DNA of 12,021 nt, taken from the NCBI GenBank assembly GCA_031266095.1, contig JAISBR010000190.1:1-12021 (forward strand), read 5' to 3'. Below are positions 1 through 6,236 of this stretch, one piece after another. Every line of letters starts with the position of its first letter. The stretch's first letter is position 1. Position numbers and translations under genes: made by a program. A model generated the notes under the pieces. The model worked only from the letters and a program-made list of their open reading frames with translations, did not search any database and had not been told where the DNA came from. The stretch is from Treponema sp. (GTDB lineage Bacteria; Spirochaetota; Spirochaetia; Treponematales; Breznakiellaceae).

Positions 1-522
1 GAAAACCGTCAAAACATGGACCGGGCGGCAGCATCTTGAGTATCGGTATCGATGGTACAACGGGGTAGAGTTACGGGCGGAACAGCCGACACTCACGGTG
101 AATTATCTGTCATTGGAGATATGGACTAAAGAGAAGGGAAAGACACCTACCGAAACAGTTGGGTAACGGACCTTGCGATAGAGGAAGAGCAGGTGGTGGA
201 GATGGCCCAGTGCGGACGGGCGCGGTGGAAGAACGAGAACGAGCACAACAACGTACTGAAACATCACGGGTATCATCTGGAACACAACTTTGGGCATGGG
301 GAGGAACATGCCTGTGAAATTTATGGGATATTGAATTTACTGGCGTTTCAGATGCATGGGGTGATGCTGCTGTTGGATGCAGGGTATCAAAAGGCGTGGG
401 CGGGCATTCGCCGCCGGGACAAGTTTTTCGCGGGGATGCGGATATTTTTCAACCGGTATGTATTCGAGACCCGGGAAGACTTTATCGGCTTTGTCGGCCA
501 GGATGATGAGCCTGACGGGTAA
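1..522 (+). pseudogene. DDE transposase, C-terminal part, frameshifted
   Basis: This is the 3' end of a DDE transposase; its 5' part lies outside the window. The last part reads in frame 1 (ending TAA at 520-522) and contains RARWKNENEHNNVLKHHGY followed by HLEHNFGHG. That is the conserved block carrying the catalytic Glu (probably within NENE) of an IS4-like or unclassified DDE family. The preceding part (from WTGRQHLEYRYRWYNG to LSLEIWTKEKGK) reads in frame 2. The reading joins naturally as EKGK then TYRNSWVTDLAIEEEQ, so about one base has been lost between roughly 130 and 150. I see no slippery heptamer there, so decay is more likely than programmed frameshifting. The exact IS family and its terminal repeat were not identified. 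Neighbouring DNA is further IS debris. Confidence 0.82.
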
Positions 523-568
523 ATGGAGAATTGCTGGTGATTTCTTTTTTCCCTTCCTGGTCCAAGAA

Positions 569-778
569 TTACGCCCTTAATGCCTGGTGGGCGAGTTCTT
601 CCACCGGTACCGGTTTGGTACCGGAAAAATGCCGCGCCTCATTGTCTGTCCCCTGCCTCAACAGGGTCCATAATAATTCCCCTAATCGCCGCGCTATCGC
701 CACTATCGCTTGCTTCTTCCCCTGTCCCTTCTCCTTCGGCATATACTCAGATACTACCGGGATGCTCCCCAGAGCGCT
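569..778 (-). pseudogene. IS110-like transposase C-terminal tail, remnant
   Basis: The minus-strand frame ending at TAA 571-569 reads SALGSIPVVSEYMPKEKG, then QGKKQAIVAIARRLGELLW and TLLRQGTDNEARHF, ending EELAHQALRA. The KKxAIVAxARRLxxLLWxLL pattern followed by a short basic tail resembles the C-terminus of IS110/IS116/IS902 (DEDD, Transposase_20) enzymes. The catalytic domains are missing: the frame closes upstream at a TGA (856-854), and by about 780 the better-looking coding signal has moved to a different frame (the small ORF at 754-905). This is therefore a 5'-truncated relic. The family call rests on a short stretch remembered from the family and is moderate in certainty. Confidence 0.5.
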
Positions 779-905
779 TCTATGACGCTGATAGTCAGTT
801 TTCGTTCGGTGTGGGTTGTCTCGAATTGCTCTGCTTTTGACCGCAGGCCCGCCTCAAATTCCGCTACGGCGTCCGTTATGAGTTTTCCCGTTCTTTTGTG
901 TTCAT
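754..905 (-). pseudogene. Small broken ORF of unknown function, strong RBS
   Basis: On the minus strand an ATG (905-903) follows GGAGGGG with a 6-nt spacer, which is an excellent ribosome site. The literal frame gives only MNTKERENS and a stop. Adding one A to the AAAA run near 886-883 would give MNTKEREKLITDAVAEFEAG, continuing LRSKAEQFETTHTERKLTIS and VIEALWGASR to a TAG at 756-754. That is about 50 residues, mostly charged and helical-looking. I do not recognise the family. A natural reading is the N-terminus of a gene that lost one base in a homopolymer and then lost its 3' part where the IS110-like tail begins. A sequencing error in the A run would also explain the break. It lies divergent to glnS. 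Confidence 0.4.
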
Positions 906-906
906 T

Positions 907-929
907 GGTATCCCCTCCCTTGGGATACC
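907..929. promoter_or_regulatory. Perfect 8-bp dyad with 7-nt loop over the minus-strand leader
   Basis: GGTATCCC (907-914) and GGGATACC (922-929) are exact inverted repeats separated by 7 nt. Read on the minus strand, the second arm ends one base before the ATG at 905. The loop plus the start of that arm carry the purine-rich Shine-Dalgarno AAGGGAGGGG. The dyad could be an operator or an RNA hairpin masking the ribosome site. The inverted repeat is seen directly; its function is inferred. Confidence 0.55.
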
Positions 930-937
930 GCAAGTAT

Positions 938-943
938 ATCATA
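938..943 (-). promoter_or_regulatory. Possible -10 element for the minus-strand small ORF
   Basis: TATGAT reads on the minus strand at 943-938 and matches TATAAT at 5 of 6 positions. No convincing -35 lies 16-18 bp upstream (only a T-rich run). Initiation 6-7 nt downstream would fall at about 931, so the transcript would begin almost exactly at the 907-929 dyad. Confidence 0.35.
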
Positions 944-985
944 CTTTCCCTTTTTGCCTCGAAAAAAATTCACCCCGTCCGCCGC

Positions 986-1014
986 TTGATACGGAGGGGA
1001 AATTCCGCTATTTT
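986..1014 (+). promoter_or_regulatory. Sigma70-type promoter for glnS-purH
   Basis: TTGATA (986-991) and TATTTT (1009-1014) are separated by 17 bp and match the consensus at 5/6 and 4/6. Expected initiation near 1021 would leave a leader of about 19 nt that contains the AAGGAG ribosome site at 1029-1034. Confidence 0.55.
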
Positions 1015-1039
1015 GAAAAAGATTTAACAAGGAGACCTT

Positions 1040-2779
1040 ATGGCTATTGTGGAGGACCATACCCCGGAAACAGGCGCGGGGTCTGATTTTATCAGCGAAT
1101 TCATCAAAGAGGATCTGGCGTCAGGCAGATTTACCTACGTGCGCACCCGTTTTCCGCCGGAGCCTAACGGCTGGCTCCACATCGGCCACTGCAAGGCCTT
1201 TTACATCGATTTTTCCATGGCGGAACGTTTTGGGGGTACATACAATCTTCGCTTTGACGACACCAATCCGGAAAAAGAGCATGTCTCCTACGTTGAGGCC
1301 ATTAAGCGGGATGTCAAATGGATGGGCTATGACTGGGAGGACCGGGAGTATTACGCGTCCGACTATTATGCATACCTCTACGAACTGGCGGTGAAGATCA
1401 TCAGGAAGGGAAAGGCGTATGTTGACGATCTTTCCGAAGAGGCGATCAGCGAGTACAGAGGGACCGCGGCCGCCGACAAAAACAATATCACCGTAACGCC
1501 GCCGGGGCGGAACAGCCCCTGGCGGGAACGTCCGGTGGAAGAGAACCTGGATCTCTTTACCCGGATGAGGGGCGGCGAATTCCCAGACGGCGCCAAAACC
1601 CTGCGGGCCAAAATCGACATGGCCCATCCCAATCTGCTCCTGCGTGATCCGGTGATGTATCGTATCCGTCGGGAAACCCACTACCGGACCGGGAATACTT
1701 GGTGTATCTATCCCATGTACGATTTTCAGCATCCACTGTCGGATGCCAAAGAGGGCATCACCCATTCCCTCTGCTCGCTGGAATACGAGATACACCGGCC
1801 CCTCTATGAATGGTTCATCAGAGAAGCGGAAGTCTTCCCCTCACGTCAGATCGAGTTTGCCCGGCTTAACCTGACCCGCACGGTGATGAGCAAACGCTGG
1901 CTGCTCAGGCTGGTACAGGACAAGCGCGTTTCCGGCTGGGATGATCCACGGATGCCAACCATAGCGGGCCTTCGCCGCCGGGGTTATACCCCCAAGGCGA
2001 TACGTAGCTTTGTTTCACAGATCGGTATCGCCAAAACCGACAGCATGGTGGATATCGCCTTCCTTGAGTACTGCCTTCGGGAAGACCTGAACAAGCGCGC
2101 GCTACGCGTGATGGCGGTGCTGCGTCCGTTGAAGCTCATCATCGAAAACTGGGACTCTTTCGAAACCGTGGAACTTGAGGCGGTGAACAACCCCGAGGAT
2201 GAATCCGCCGGAAAGCGCACGGTTCCCTTCAGCCGGGAACTGTGGATTGAGCGGGATGATTTTATGGAAACGCCGCCGCCCAAATATTTCCGGTTGTTCC
2301 CCGGCAACAGCGTACGGCTCCGCTACGGCTACATCGTTACCTGTACTGATTTTGACAAGGACGCCGCCGGGAACGTCACGGCGGTGCGTTGTACCTATGA
2401 CCCCGAAACAAAGGGCGGCAACGCGCCGGACAATCGCAAAGTAAAGGGTACTATTCACTGGGTTTCCGCTACCCACGCCGTGTCCATTGAGGTCCGCATA
2501 TACGATTACCTCTTCAATGTCGAACGCCCCATGGAGGCTGCCCCCCGGCCGGACGGCAGCCCCGGCGAATTCACCGACAACCTCAACCCCCATTCCCTTG
2601 AGGTGATTACCGGCGCCTGGGGCGAGCCCTCCCTGGCAGCGGCCGCGCCTGAGGATCGTTTCCAGTTTGAGCGTATCGGTTACTTTGTGAGGGATCCCGG
2701 CGGCGATGAGGCTGGGCGGCCGGTATTCAACAAAACCATTGGGCTGCGGGATACTTGGGCGAAGATCACGAAAAAATGA
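1040..2779 (+). CDS. glnS: Glutaminyl-tRNA synthetase
   Basis: Cytoplasmic class I aminoacyl-tRNA synthetase that joins glutamine to tRNA-Gln using ATP. The protein is 579 residues, close to the E. coli enzyme (about 554). [12 protein letters not shown] at residues 39-50 is the HIGH motif, FDDTNPEKE (72-80) follows, and VMSKR (282-286) is the KMSKS-type loop in its GlnRS form. [20 protein letters not shown] just after it is typical of GlnRS and argues against GluRS. The C-terminal 200 or so residues correspond to the two anticodon-binding beta-barrels. ATG 1040 is preceded by AAGGAG (1029-1034) at 5-nt spacing. purH follows 19 nt later and is probably cotranscribed. Many bacteria lack this enzyme and make Gln-tRNA through GatCAB, so its presence is informative about tRNA-Gln metabolism here. 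Confidence 0.97.
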   Translation: MAIVEDHTPETGAGSDFISEFIKEDLASGRFTYVRTRFPPEPNGWLHIGHCKAFYIDFSMAERFGGTYNLRFDDTNPEKEHVSYVEAIKRDVKWMGYDWEDREYYASDYYAYLYELAVKIIRKGKAYVDDLSEEAISEYRGTAAADKNNITVTPPGRNSPWRERPVEENLDLFTRMRGGEFPDGAKTLRAKIDMAHPNLLLRDPVMYRIRRETHYRTGNTWCIYPMYDFQHPLSDAKEGITHSLCSLEYEIHRPLYEWFIREAEVFPSRQIEFARLNLTRTVMSKRWLLRLVQDKRVSGWDDPRMPTIAGLRRRGYTPKAIRSFVSQIGIAKTDSMVDIAFLEYCLREDLNKRALRVMAVLRPLKLIIENWDSFETVELEAVNNPEDESAGKRTVPFSRELWIERDDFMETPPPKYFRLFPGNSVRLRYGYIVTCTDFDKDAAGNVTAVRCTYDPETKGGNAPDNRKVKGTIHWVSATHAVSIEVRIYDYLFNVERPMEAAPRPDGSPGEFTDNLNPHSLEVITGAWGEPSLAAAAPEDRFQFERIGYFVRDPGGDEAGRPVFNKTIGLRDTWAKITKK

Positions 2780-2798
2780 CAGAAATCAGAGAGGGAAA

Positions 2799-4433
2799 AT
2801 GAAAAAAAGGGCGCTTATCAGTGTGTTTTACAAGGACGGTATTTCGGAGCTGGCTTCATTTTTGAATGGCTCAGGCTGGGATATTCTTTCCACTGGTGGA
2901 ACTTCAAAGTACCTTACTGAAAACAATATTCCCGTTATTGACGTTTCCATGGTAACGGGTTTTCCCGAATGTCTTGACGGCAGGGTGAAGACTCTGCATC
3001 CGGCTATTCACGCCGGGATCCTCGCGCGCCGGGACGAGCGAAGCCATGTGGATACGCTTGAAAAGATGGGTCTTTCAACTATTGATCTTGTATGTGTCAA
3101 CCTCTATCCCTTTTTTGAAAAAGTACAGGCCGGCCTTTCCCCCGGGGAAACGGTGGAATTCATAGATATCGGCGGACCGGCTATGCTCCGTTCCGCGGCG
3201 AAAAATTTTCGGGACGTAATTGTCCTGACCGATCCGACGGATTACGCTGAGGTCATGGCGGATCTTGAGACCGGGGATGTTCCCCTGGAATTAAGAAAGC
3301 GCCTGGCGGGAAAAGTCTTTACTCTCAGTTCAGCCTATGACGCCGCCATTGCCCGTTATCTGCTGGACGATGAGTATCCTCAGTACTGGCCCCTTTCGCT
3401 TAAGAAAGGGCAGGACCTGCGTTACGGTGAAAATGGACACCAGTCCGCGGCGCTCTACCTGCACACCGGCCTGTCCGGTGTACTGGGCGGCATGGAGCAG
3501 CTCCATGGAAAAGAGCTGAGTTACAACAACATCAGAGATCTGGATCTGGCCTGGAAGGCGGCATGCGCCTTTGGGCTCCCGCAGGCGGGAGTCCGTCCCA
3601 CGGGTGAGAATGATGTACAGCGGCTGGTTCCCGGCATTGACGTTACCGCTGCCGGCGGCAAGGTTTGCTGCGTTGCGGTAAAGCACAATACCCCTTGTGG
3701 AATCGCCCAGGGGAACACTCTGCTTGAGGCTTACGAGAAAACCTATGCCTGCGATCCAGTATCGATCTTCGGCGGCATCGTCGTGTCCACCGCGAAAGTT
3801 GATATGGCTGCAGCGGCGAGGCTGGGCGAACTGTTTCTTGAGATCGTGGCCGCCCCGGATTTCGAACCTGAGGCCCTGAAAATTCTGAAACAGAAAAAAA
3901 ATCTCCGCATATTAACACTTGGTAAAGCGCCGCTTGAAACCCATGAATACATCGCCGTTGACGGCGGTCTTTTGGTTCAGCGGAGCGACCGAAAGCTCCT
4001 TGAAAAATGGGAGCTAGTAACCAATGCCGCGCCCGCCGCCGGAGATATAAACGACATGATCTTCGGTATGCGGGCGGTAACTTTCGTGAAATCAAACGCT
4101 GTCATGATCGTCAAGGACGAGGCGGCGGTGGGTATAGGCGGCGGGCAGGTGAACCGTATCTGGTCCACAGTCCAGTCTCTGGAACGGAGTGCCGCCGCGA
4201 TTAAGGCCGCGGCGGAAGCCGGTAAAGGCCCCTGGAAAGATGGGGTACCCGCCAGGGTACTTGCCTCGGACGCCTTCTTTCCCTTTGCCGACGTGGTGGA
4301 GGCCGCAGCAGCAGCAGGGATCAAAGCCATCATTCAGCCCGGCGGCTCGGTCAATGATAATCTTTCAATTGAGGCCTGTGATAAATATGGCATCGCCATG
4401 GTCTTTACCGGAATGCGGCATTTCAAACATTAG
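2799..4433 (+). CDS. purH: Bifunctional AICAR transformylase / IMP cyclohydrolase
   Basis: Catalyses the last two steps of de novo IMP synthesis: formylation of AICAR from 10-formyl-THF, then ring closure. The chosen ATG gives 544 residues (E. coli about 529) and has GAGAGGGAA just upstream. The frame stays open back to 2706, overlapping glnS, but the family N-terminus (KKRALISVFYKDG) begins at 2799. The N-terminal MGS-like cyclohydrolase domain shows STGGTSKYL (31-39), GFPECLDGRVKTLHPAIHAG (54-73), NLYPF (101-105) and IDIGGPAMLRSAAKN (122-136). The transformylase domain shows VKHNTPCG (294-301) with the catalytic Lys-His, SDAFFPFAD (490-498) and QPGGSVND (513-520). The usual RYGENPHQ reads RYGENGHQ (208-215). 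Cotranscription with glnS is inferred from the 19-nt gap. Confidence 0.96.
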   Translation: MKKRALISVFYKDGISELASFLNGSGWDILSTGGTSKYLTENNIPVIDVSMVTGFPECLDGRVKTLHPAIHAGILARRDERSHVDTLEKMGLSTIDLVCVNLYPFFEKVQAGLSPGETVEFIDIGGPAMLRSAAKNFRDVIVLTDPTDYAEVMADLETGDVPLELRKRLAGKVFTLSSAYDAAIARYLLDDEYPQYWPLSLKKGQDLRYGENGHQSAALYLHTGLSGVLGGMEQLHGKELSYNNIRDLDLAWKAACAFGLPQAGVRPTGENDVQRLVPGIDVTAAGGKVCCVAVKHNTPCGIAQGNTLLEAYEKTYACDPVSIFGGIVVSTAKVDMAAAARLGELFLEIVAAPDFEPEALKILKQKKNLRILTLGKAPLETHEYIAVDGGLLVQRSDRKLLEKWELVTNAAPAAGDINDMIFGMRAVTFVKSNAVMIVKDEAAVGIGGGQVNRIWSTVQSLERSAAAIKAAAEAGKGPWKDGVPARVLASDAFFPFADVVEAAAAAGIKAIIQPGGSVNDNLSIEACDKYGIAMVFTGMRHFKH

Positions 4434-4483
4434 ACTTGTTCGACAACCCGCTTGATTGTCGCGGACTAAAGTCCGACACAAGT
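4434..4483 (+). other. Potential three-way-junction RNA/DNA element after purH
   Basis: Immediately after the purH stop codon, ACTTGT (4434-4439) pairs with ACAAGT (4478-4483). Inside that stem are two perfect hairpins: CGACAA/TTGTCG (4441-4446 with 4456-4461, 9-nt loop) and CGGAC/GTCCG (4462-4466 with 4471-4475, TAAA loop). Only one unpaired base precedes the first arm and two follow the second. No run of T follows, so this is not a classical intrinsic terminator. It may be an mRNA 3'-end structure, a REP-like repeat, or a recombination or transposon end. The pairing is seen; the role is unknown. Confidence 0.5.
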
Positions 4484-4603
4484 TCTGCAATTTCCCGCCA
4501 AAGAACCTTTGGTTCGACGGAGACAATATGAAGTGCCCCCCGGTTAAAAGCCATGGGTTTACTACCTGTGGTAGAATTACCTCATTTAACACAGGAGGCA
4601 CTG
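4484..4603. other. Intergenic stretch with short hairpins, no gene recognised
   Basis: No recognisable coding sequence. It contains CAAAG AAC CTTTG (about 4498-4510) and a perfect CTACC TGT GGTAG hairpin (4562-4574). A -10-like TAGAAT (4572-4577) lies in the second one but has no -35 partner. It leads into AGGAGG (4593-4598), a well-placed ribosome site for the small ORF at 4604. It probably belongs to IS-derived debris. Confidence 0.35.
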
Positions 4604-4738
4604 ATGCAAGAATACTGGAGAAGCAGGAGGAGCCGGCTGAAGCAGCGGCGGGGCGACGGTGAAGGAAGTGATGATCCACCGACTAAGGAGTGCGGAGGGG
4701 AAACCGGCAATTTCTGCTGCGGGGGCTTGAGAAGGTAA
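4604..4738 (+). CDS. Hypothetical 44-residue basic protein, possibly non-functional
   Basis: ATG 4604 is preceded by AGGAGG (4593-4598) at 5-nt spacing, which is better than most sites in this window. The product starts MQEYWRSRRSRLKQRRGDGE, strongly basic in its first 20 residues, and then becomes Gly/Cys-rich (CGGETGNFCCGGLRR). The second half overlaps, in other frames, the IS1182 transposase remnant. Only the first half is therefore likely to reflect a real gene start, and the rest may be a chance continuation across a deletion junction. I do not recognise the protein. Confidence 0.25.
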   Translation: MQEYWRSRRSRLKQRRGDGEGSDDPPTKECGGETGNFCCGGLRR

Positions 4739-4806
4739 ATCAAGAATGGAAACTGGTGTGCCTTGGATATAACCTGAAGCGGTTATACCGGCTCTCGCAG
4801 GGATGA
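4671..4806 (+). pseudogene. IS1182-family transposase C-terminus, decayed
   Basis: Two pieces in different frames match the end of IS1182-type (DDE_Tnp_1_6-like) transposases. Frame 3 gives MIHRLRSAEGK (4671-4703). Frame 1 gives NRQFLLRGLEKVNQEW then KLVCLGYNLKRLYRLSQG, ending at TGA 4804-4806. In intact members the intervening segment (KRKxTVEPVFGIIK and following) carries the conserved catalytic Glu region. Here it is missing, so an internal deletion of at least about 20 codons has joined the two parts out of frame. Transposition activity is excluded. About 117 nt of non-coding IS tail follow to the terminal repeat at 4933. Confidence 0.75.
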
Positions 4807-4923
4807 ACGGGAAACCGGAGGGTAAGACGGACGGGATAGCCTGTTTAAGGGGGAGATAAGCGGTCTCCGAAAAAGAAAAAAACTCAAAACCGCAAGCAGA
4901 TAGCCCACTCCCAATAGCAAAGC

Positions 4924-4933
4924 GCAACAGGCT
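4924..4933 (-). repeat. Right terminal inverted repeat of the decayed IS1182 copy
   Basis: GCAACAGGCT at 4924-4933 is the exact reverse complement of AGCCTGTTGC at 11822-11831, the apparent left end of the IS1182 element at the window's right edge. It lies about 120 nt after the remnant transposase stop, where an IS right end would be expected. Just inside it, CAAAG pairs with the TTTG inside the other end, with a small offset. Confidence 0.55.
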
Positions 4934-4934
4934 G

Positions 4935-4961
4935 CTAGACAGCCCCTTCGGTGATATCCAT
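4935..4961 (-). pseudogene. Eight-codon stub of a leftward gene cut by the IS
   Basis: On the minus strand, AGGAGGG (4972-4966) is followed after 4 nt by ATG (4961-4959), giving MDITEGAV and TAG (4937-4935). The stop falls right at the apparent IS1182 boundary (4933/4934), so an IS insertion probably separated the start of a gene divergent from galM from its body. The gene cannot be identified from eight residues. A chance ribosome-site-plus-ATG match cannot be excluded. Confidence 0.3.
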
Positions 4962-5126
4962 CGTTCCCTCCTCTGGATATCTTCGTCATTTTTCGGTCAA
5001 ATTTTTACTTGTCGGTTCCTTTCCCTCTCTCCTGTACCATAAAGTGAATGCTGTTGCCCTGTTCATTCGCGCCCACGTGTTGCGTCTTCTCATTTTCCCG
5101 TGCTATAGTAGGCGAAGGAGGCCGTG
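4962..5126. other. Intergenic region between the leftward stub and galM
   Basis: About 165 bp, no coding sequence recognised. It would be a divergent promoter region if the leftward stub is real. The galM promoter is at 5080-5109. A minus-strand TTGACC lies near 4994-4999, but no matching -10 at normal spacing was found. No terminator was seen. Confidence 0.4.
5080..5109 (+). promoter_or_regulatory. Extended -10 promoter for galM
   Basis: TGC-TATAGT (5101-5109) is an extended -10 element with 5/6 match to TATAAT. TTGCGT (5080-5085) lies 18 bp upstream as a weak -35. Initiation near 5116 would give a leader of only about 11 nt, starting within the AAGGAGG ribosome site (5115-5121). Confidence 0.45.
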
Positions 5127-6185
5127 ATGAAAATTACCAAAAAAACCTTCGGGGTTCTTTCCGGTGGAAAAAAGGTATCTCTCTATATACTGAAAGCGGG
5201 AGAGCTGAAACTTGCCCTTACCGATTATGGAGCAGCCTGGACCAGCCTCTTAGTTCCGTCCCAAAAAGGGCGGAAAGATGATATACTCCTCGGCTACTCC
5301 GGACTGGAGGGTTATCTTACCAATACGCCCTATCTGGGCGTTACGGTCGGCCGTTTTGCCAACCGGATCAGGGGTGCGGCCTTTTCCCTTAATGGGGTAC
5401 GATACGCCCTTGACGCCAATGACGGCGTGAACACCCTGCACGGCGGCTTTCGCGGCTTTGACAAGCGCGTCTGGAGGGCCGCGGCCTATGAGGAAAATGA
5501 GGGCGTGTTTGTGCGCTTCGAGTTGGAAAGTCCAAACGGGGACCGGGGCTATCCGGGGAACCTGAAAGCGGCGGTCAGCTACGGACTCACCAAATCCAAT
5601 GAACTTATCGCTACTTACGAGGCCGGGGCCGACTCGCCGACGCCGGTGAACCTCACCAACCACGCTTATTTTAACCTGGCCGGGGAGGGGAACGGGACTA
5701 TTCTTTCCCATGAGATGCGCCTGTATTCCTCCGCATACATAGAGGTTGACGAGGAGCTGATGCCCACCGGCCGGCTGCTCCCGGTTCGGGATACCCCCTT
5801 TGATTTTAAGACACGTAAGCTCCTGAGCCGTGATCTCAGGGCCGAATACGGCGGCTCAGGCGGGTCCGGCGCGCCGGAGGGCTACGATCACTGTTTTGTG
5901 GTAGATGGCGATCCGGGCAAGCTGCGTCCGTGCGCCGAGGTGTTTGAACCGGGTTCAAGCAGGCTCATGAAGGTGTTCACCACTCAGCCGGGGGTCCAGC
6001 TTTATACGGGAAATATGCTCACCGGTACGAGCGGTAAGCACGGTTCTTTCTATACCAAACACACCGGTTTCTGCCTTGAAACCGAACATTTTCCGGATTC
6101 TCCCAACCAGAGCGGTTTCCCCTCTTCTATTTTTGAACCGGGGAATGACTACTACGAAAAAACGGTGTTCGCGTTTGACTGGTAA
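5127..6185 (+). CDS. galM: Aldose 1-epimerase (mutarotase)
   Basis: Interconverts alpha and beta anomers of galactose, glucose and related aldoses in the cytoplasm, feeding the Leloir pathway and glycolysis. The protein is 352 residues, usual for the family. NTLHGG (102-107, His105) and NHAYFNL (178-184) with His179 as likely general acid are present, as are GYDHCF (252-257, Asp254) and CLETEHFPDSPN (316-327), whose first Glu (318) should be the catalytic base. ATG 5127 has AAGGAGG at 5-nt spacing. An adjacent GTG at 5124 is too close to that site. A Gly/Ser-rich loop (YGGSGGSGAP, 241-250) precedes the Asp254 motif. No other galactose gene lies nearby, and the gene appears to have its own promoter and to be separate from murG 51 nt downstream. 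Confidence 0.93.
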   Translation: MKITKKTFGVLSGGKKVSLYILKAGELKLALTDYGAAWTSLLVPSQKGRKDDILLGYSGLEGYLTNTPYLGVTVGRFANRIRGAAFSLNGVRYALDANDGVNTLHGGFRGFDKRVWRAAAYEENEGVFVRFELESPNGDRGYPGNLKAAVSYGLTKSNELIATYEAGADSPTPVNLTNHAYFNLAGEGNGTILSHEMRLYSSAYIEVDEELMPTGRLLPVRDTPFDFKTRKLLSRDLRAEYGGSGGSGAPEGYDHCFVVDGDPGKLRPCAEVFEPGSSRLMKVFTTQPGVQLYTGNMLTGTSGKHGSFYTKHTGFCLETEHFPDSPNQSGFPSSIFEPGNDYYEKTVFAFDW

Positions 6186-6200
6186 GCTCAAAATACGCCA

Positions 6201-6229
6201 TTGAGAAAACCCCGTTAATTCGTTATTCT
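6201..6229 (+). promoter_or_regulatory. Promoter abutting the murG start codon
   Basis: TTGAGA (6201-6206, 5/6 match) and TATTCT (6224-6229, 4/6) are spaced 17 bp apart. The -10 ends 7 nt before the murG ATG at 6237, so initiation would fall at or next to the A of ATG. No Shine-Dalgarno sequence is visible in the 20 nt upstream, which is consistent with a leaderless mRNA. Confidence 0.45.
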
Positions 6230-6236
6230 GTTTGCT

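Noticed and set aside
531..1027. Several plus-strand open frames of 60-105 codons before glnS
   Set aside because: No ribosome sites and low-complexity Ser/Pro/Leu translations. The minus strand carries the recognisable IS110-like and MNTKER reading frames over the same bases.
1121..1795. Long minus-strand open frame inside glnS (224 codons)
   Set aside because: It lies entirely within glnS, which has complete GlnRS motifs. The translation shows no family features and is a codon-bias shadow.
4434..4483. Integron attC site (treponemes can carry chromosomal integrons)
   Set aside because: The element folds, but I see no RYYYAAC/GTTRRRY core pair at its ends and no cassette array or integrase in the window.
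4434..4483. Rho-independent terminator of glnS-purH
   Set aside because: Stable stems exist but no T-rich run follows either helix; the next bases are TCTGCAATTTCCC.
4498..4520. tRNA T-arm-like GGTTCGA sequence
   Set aside because: No acceptor stem, anticodon arm or CCA end can be built around it.
4783..4989. Minus-strand frame with a hydrophobic stretch (MTKISRGG...)
   Set aside because: It reads through the inferred IS boundary and IS tail, and its start lacks a good ribosome site. The AGGAGGG upstream of 4961 fits a different frame.
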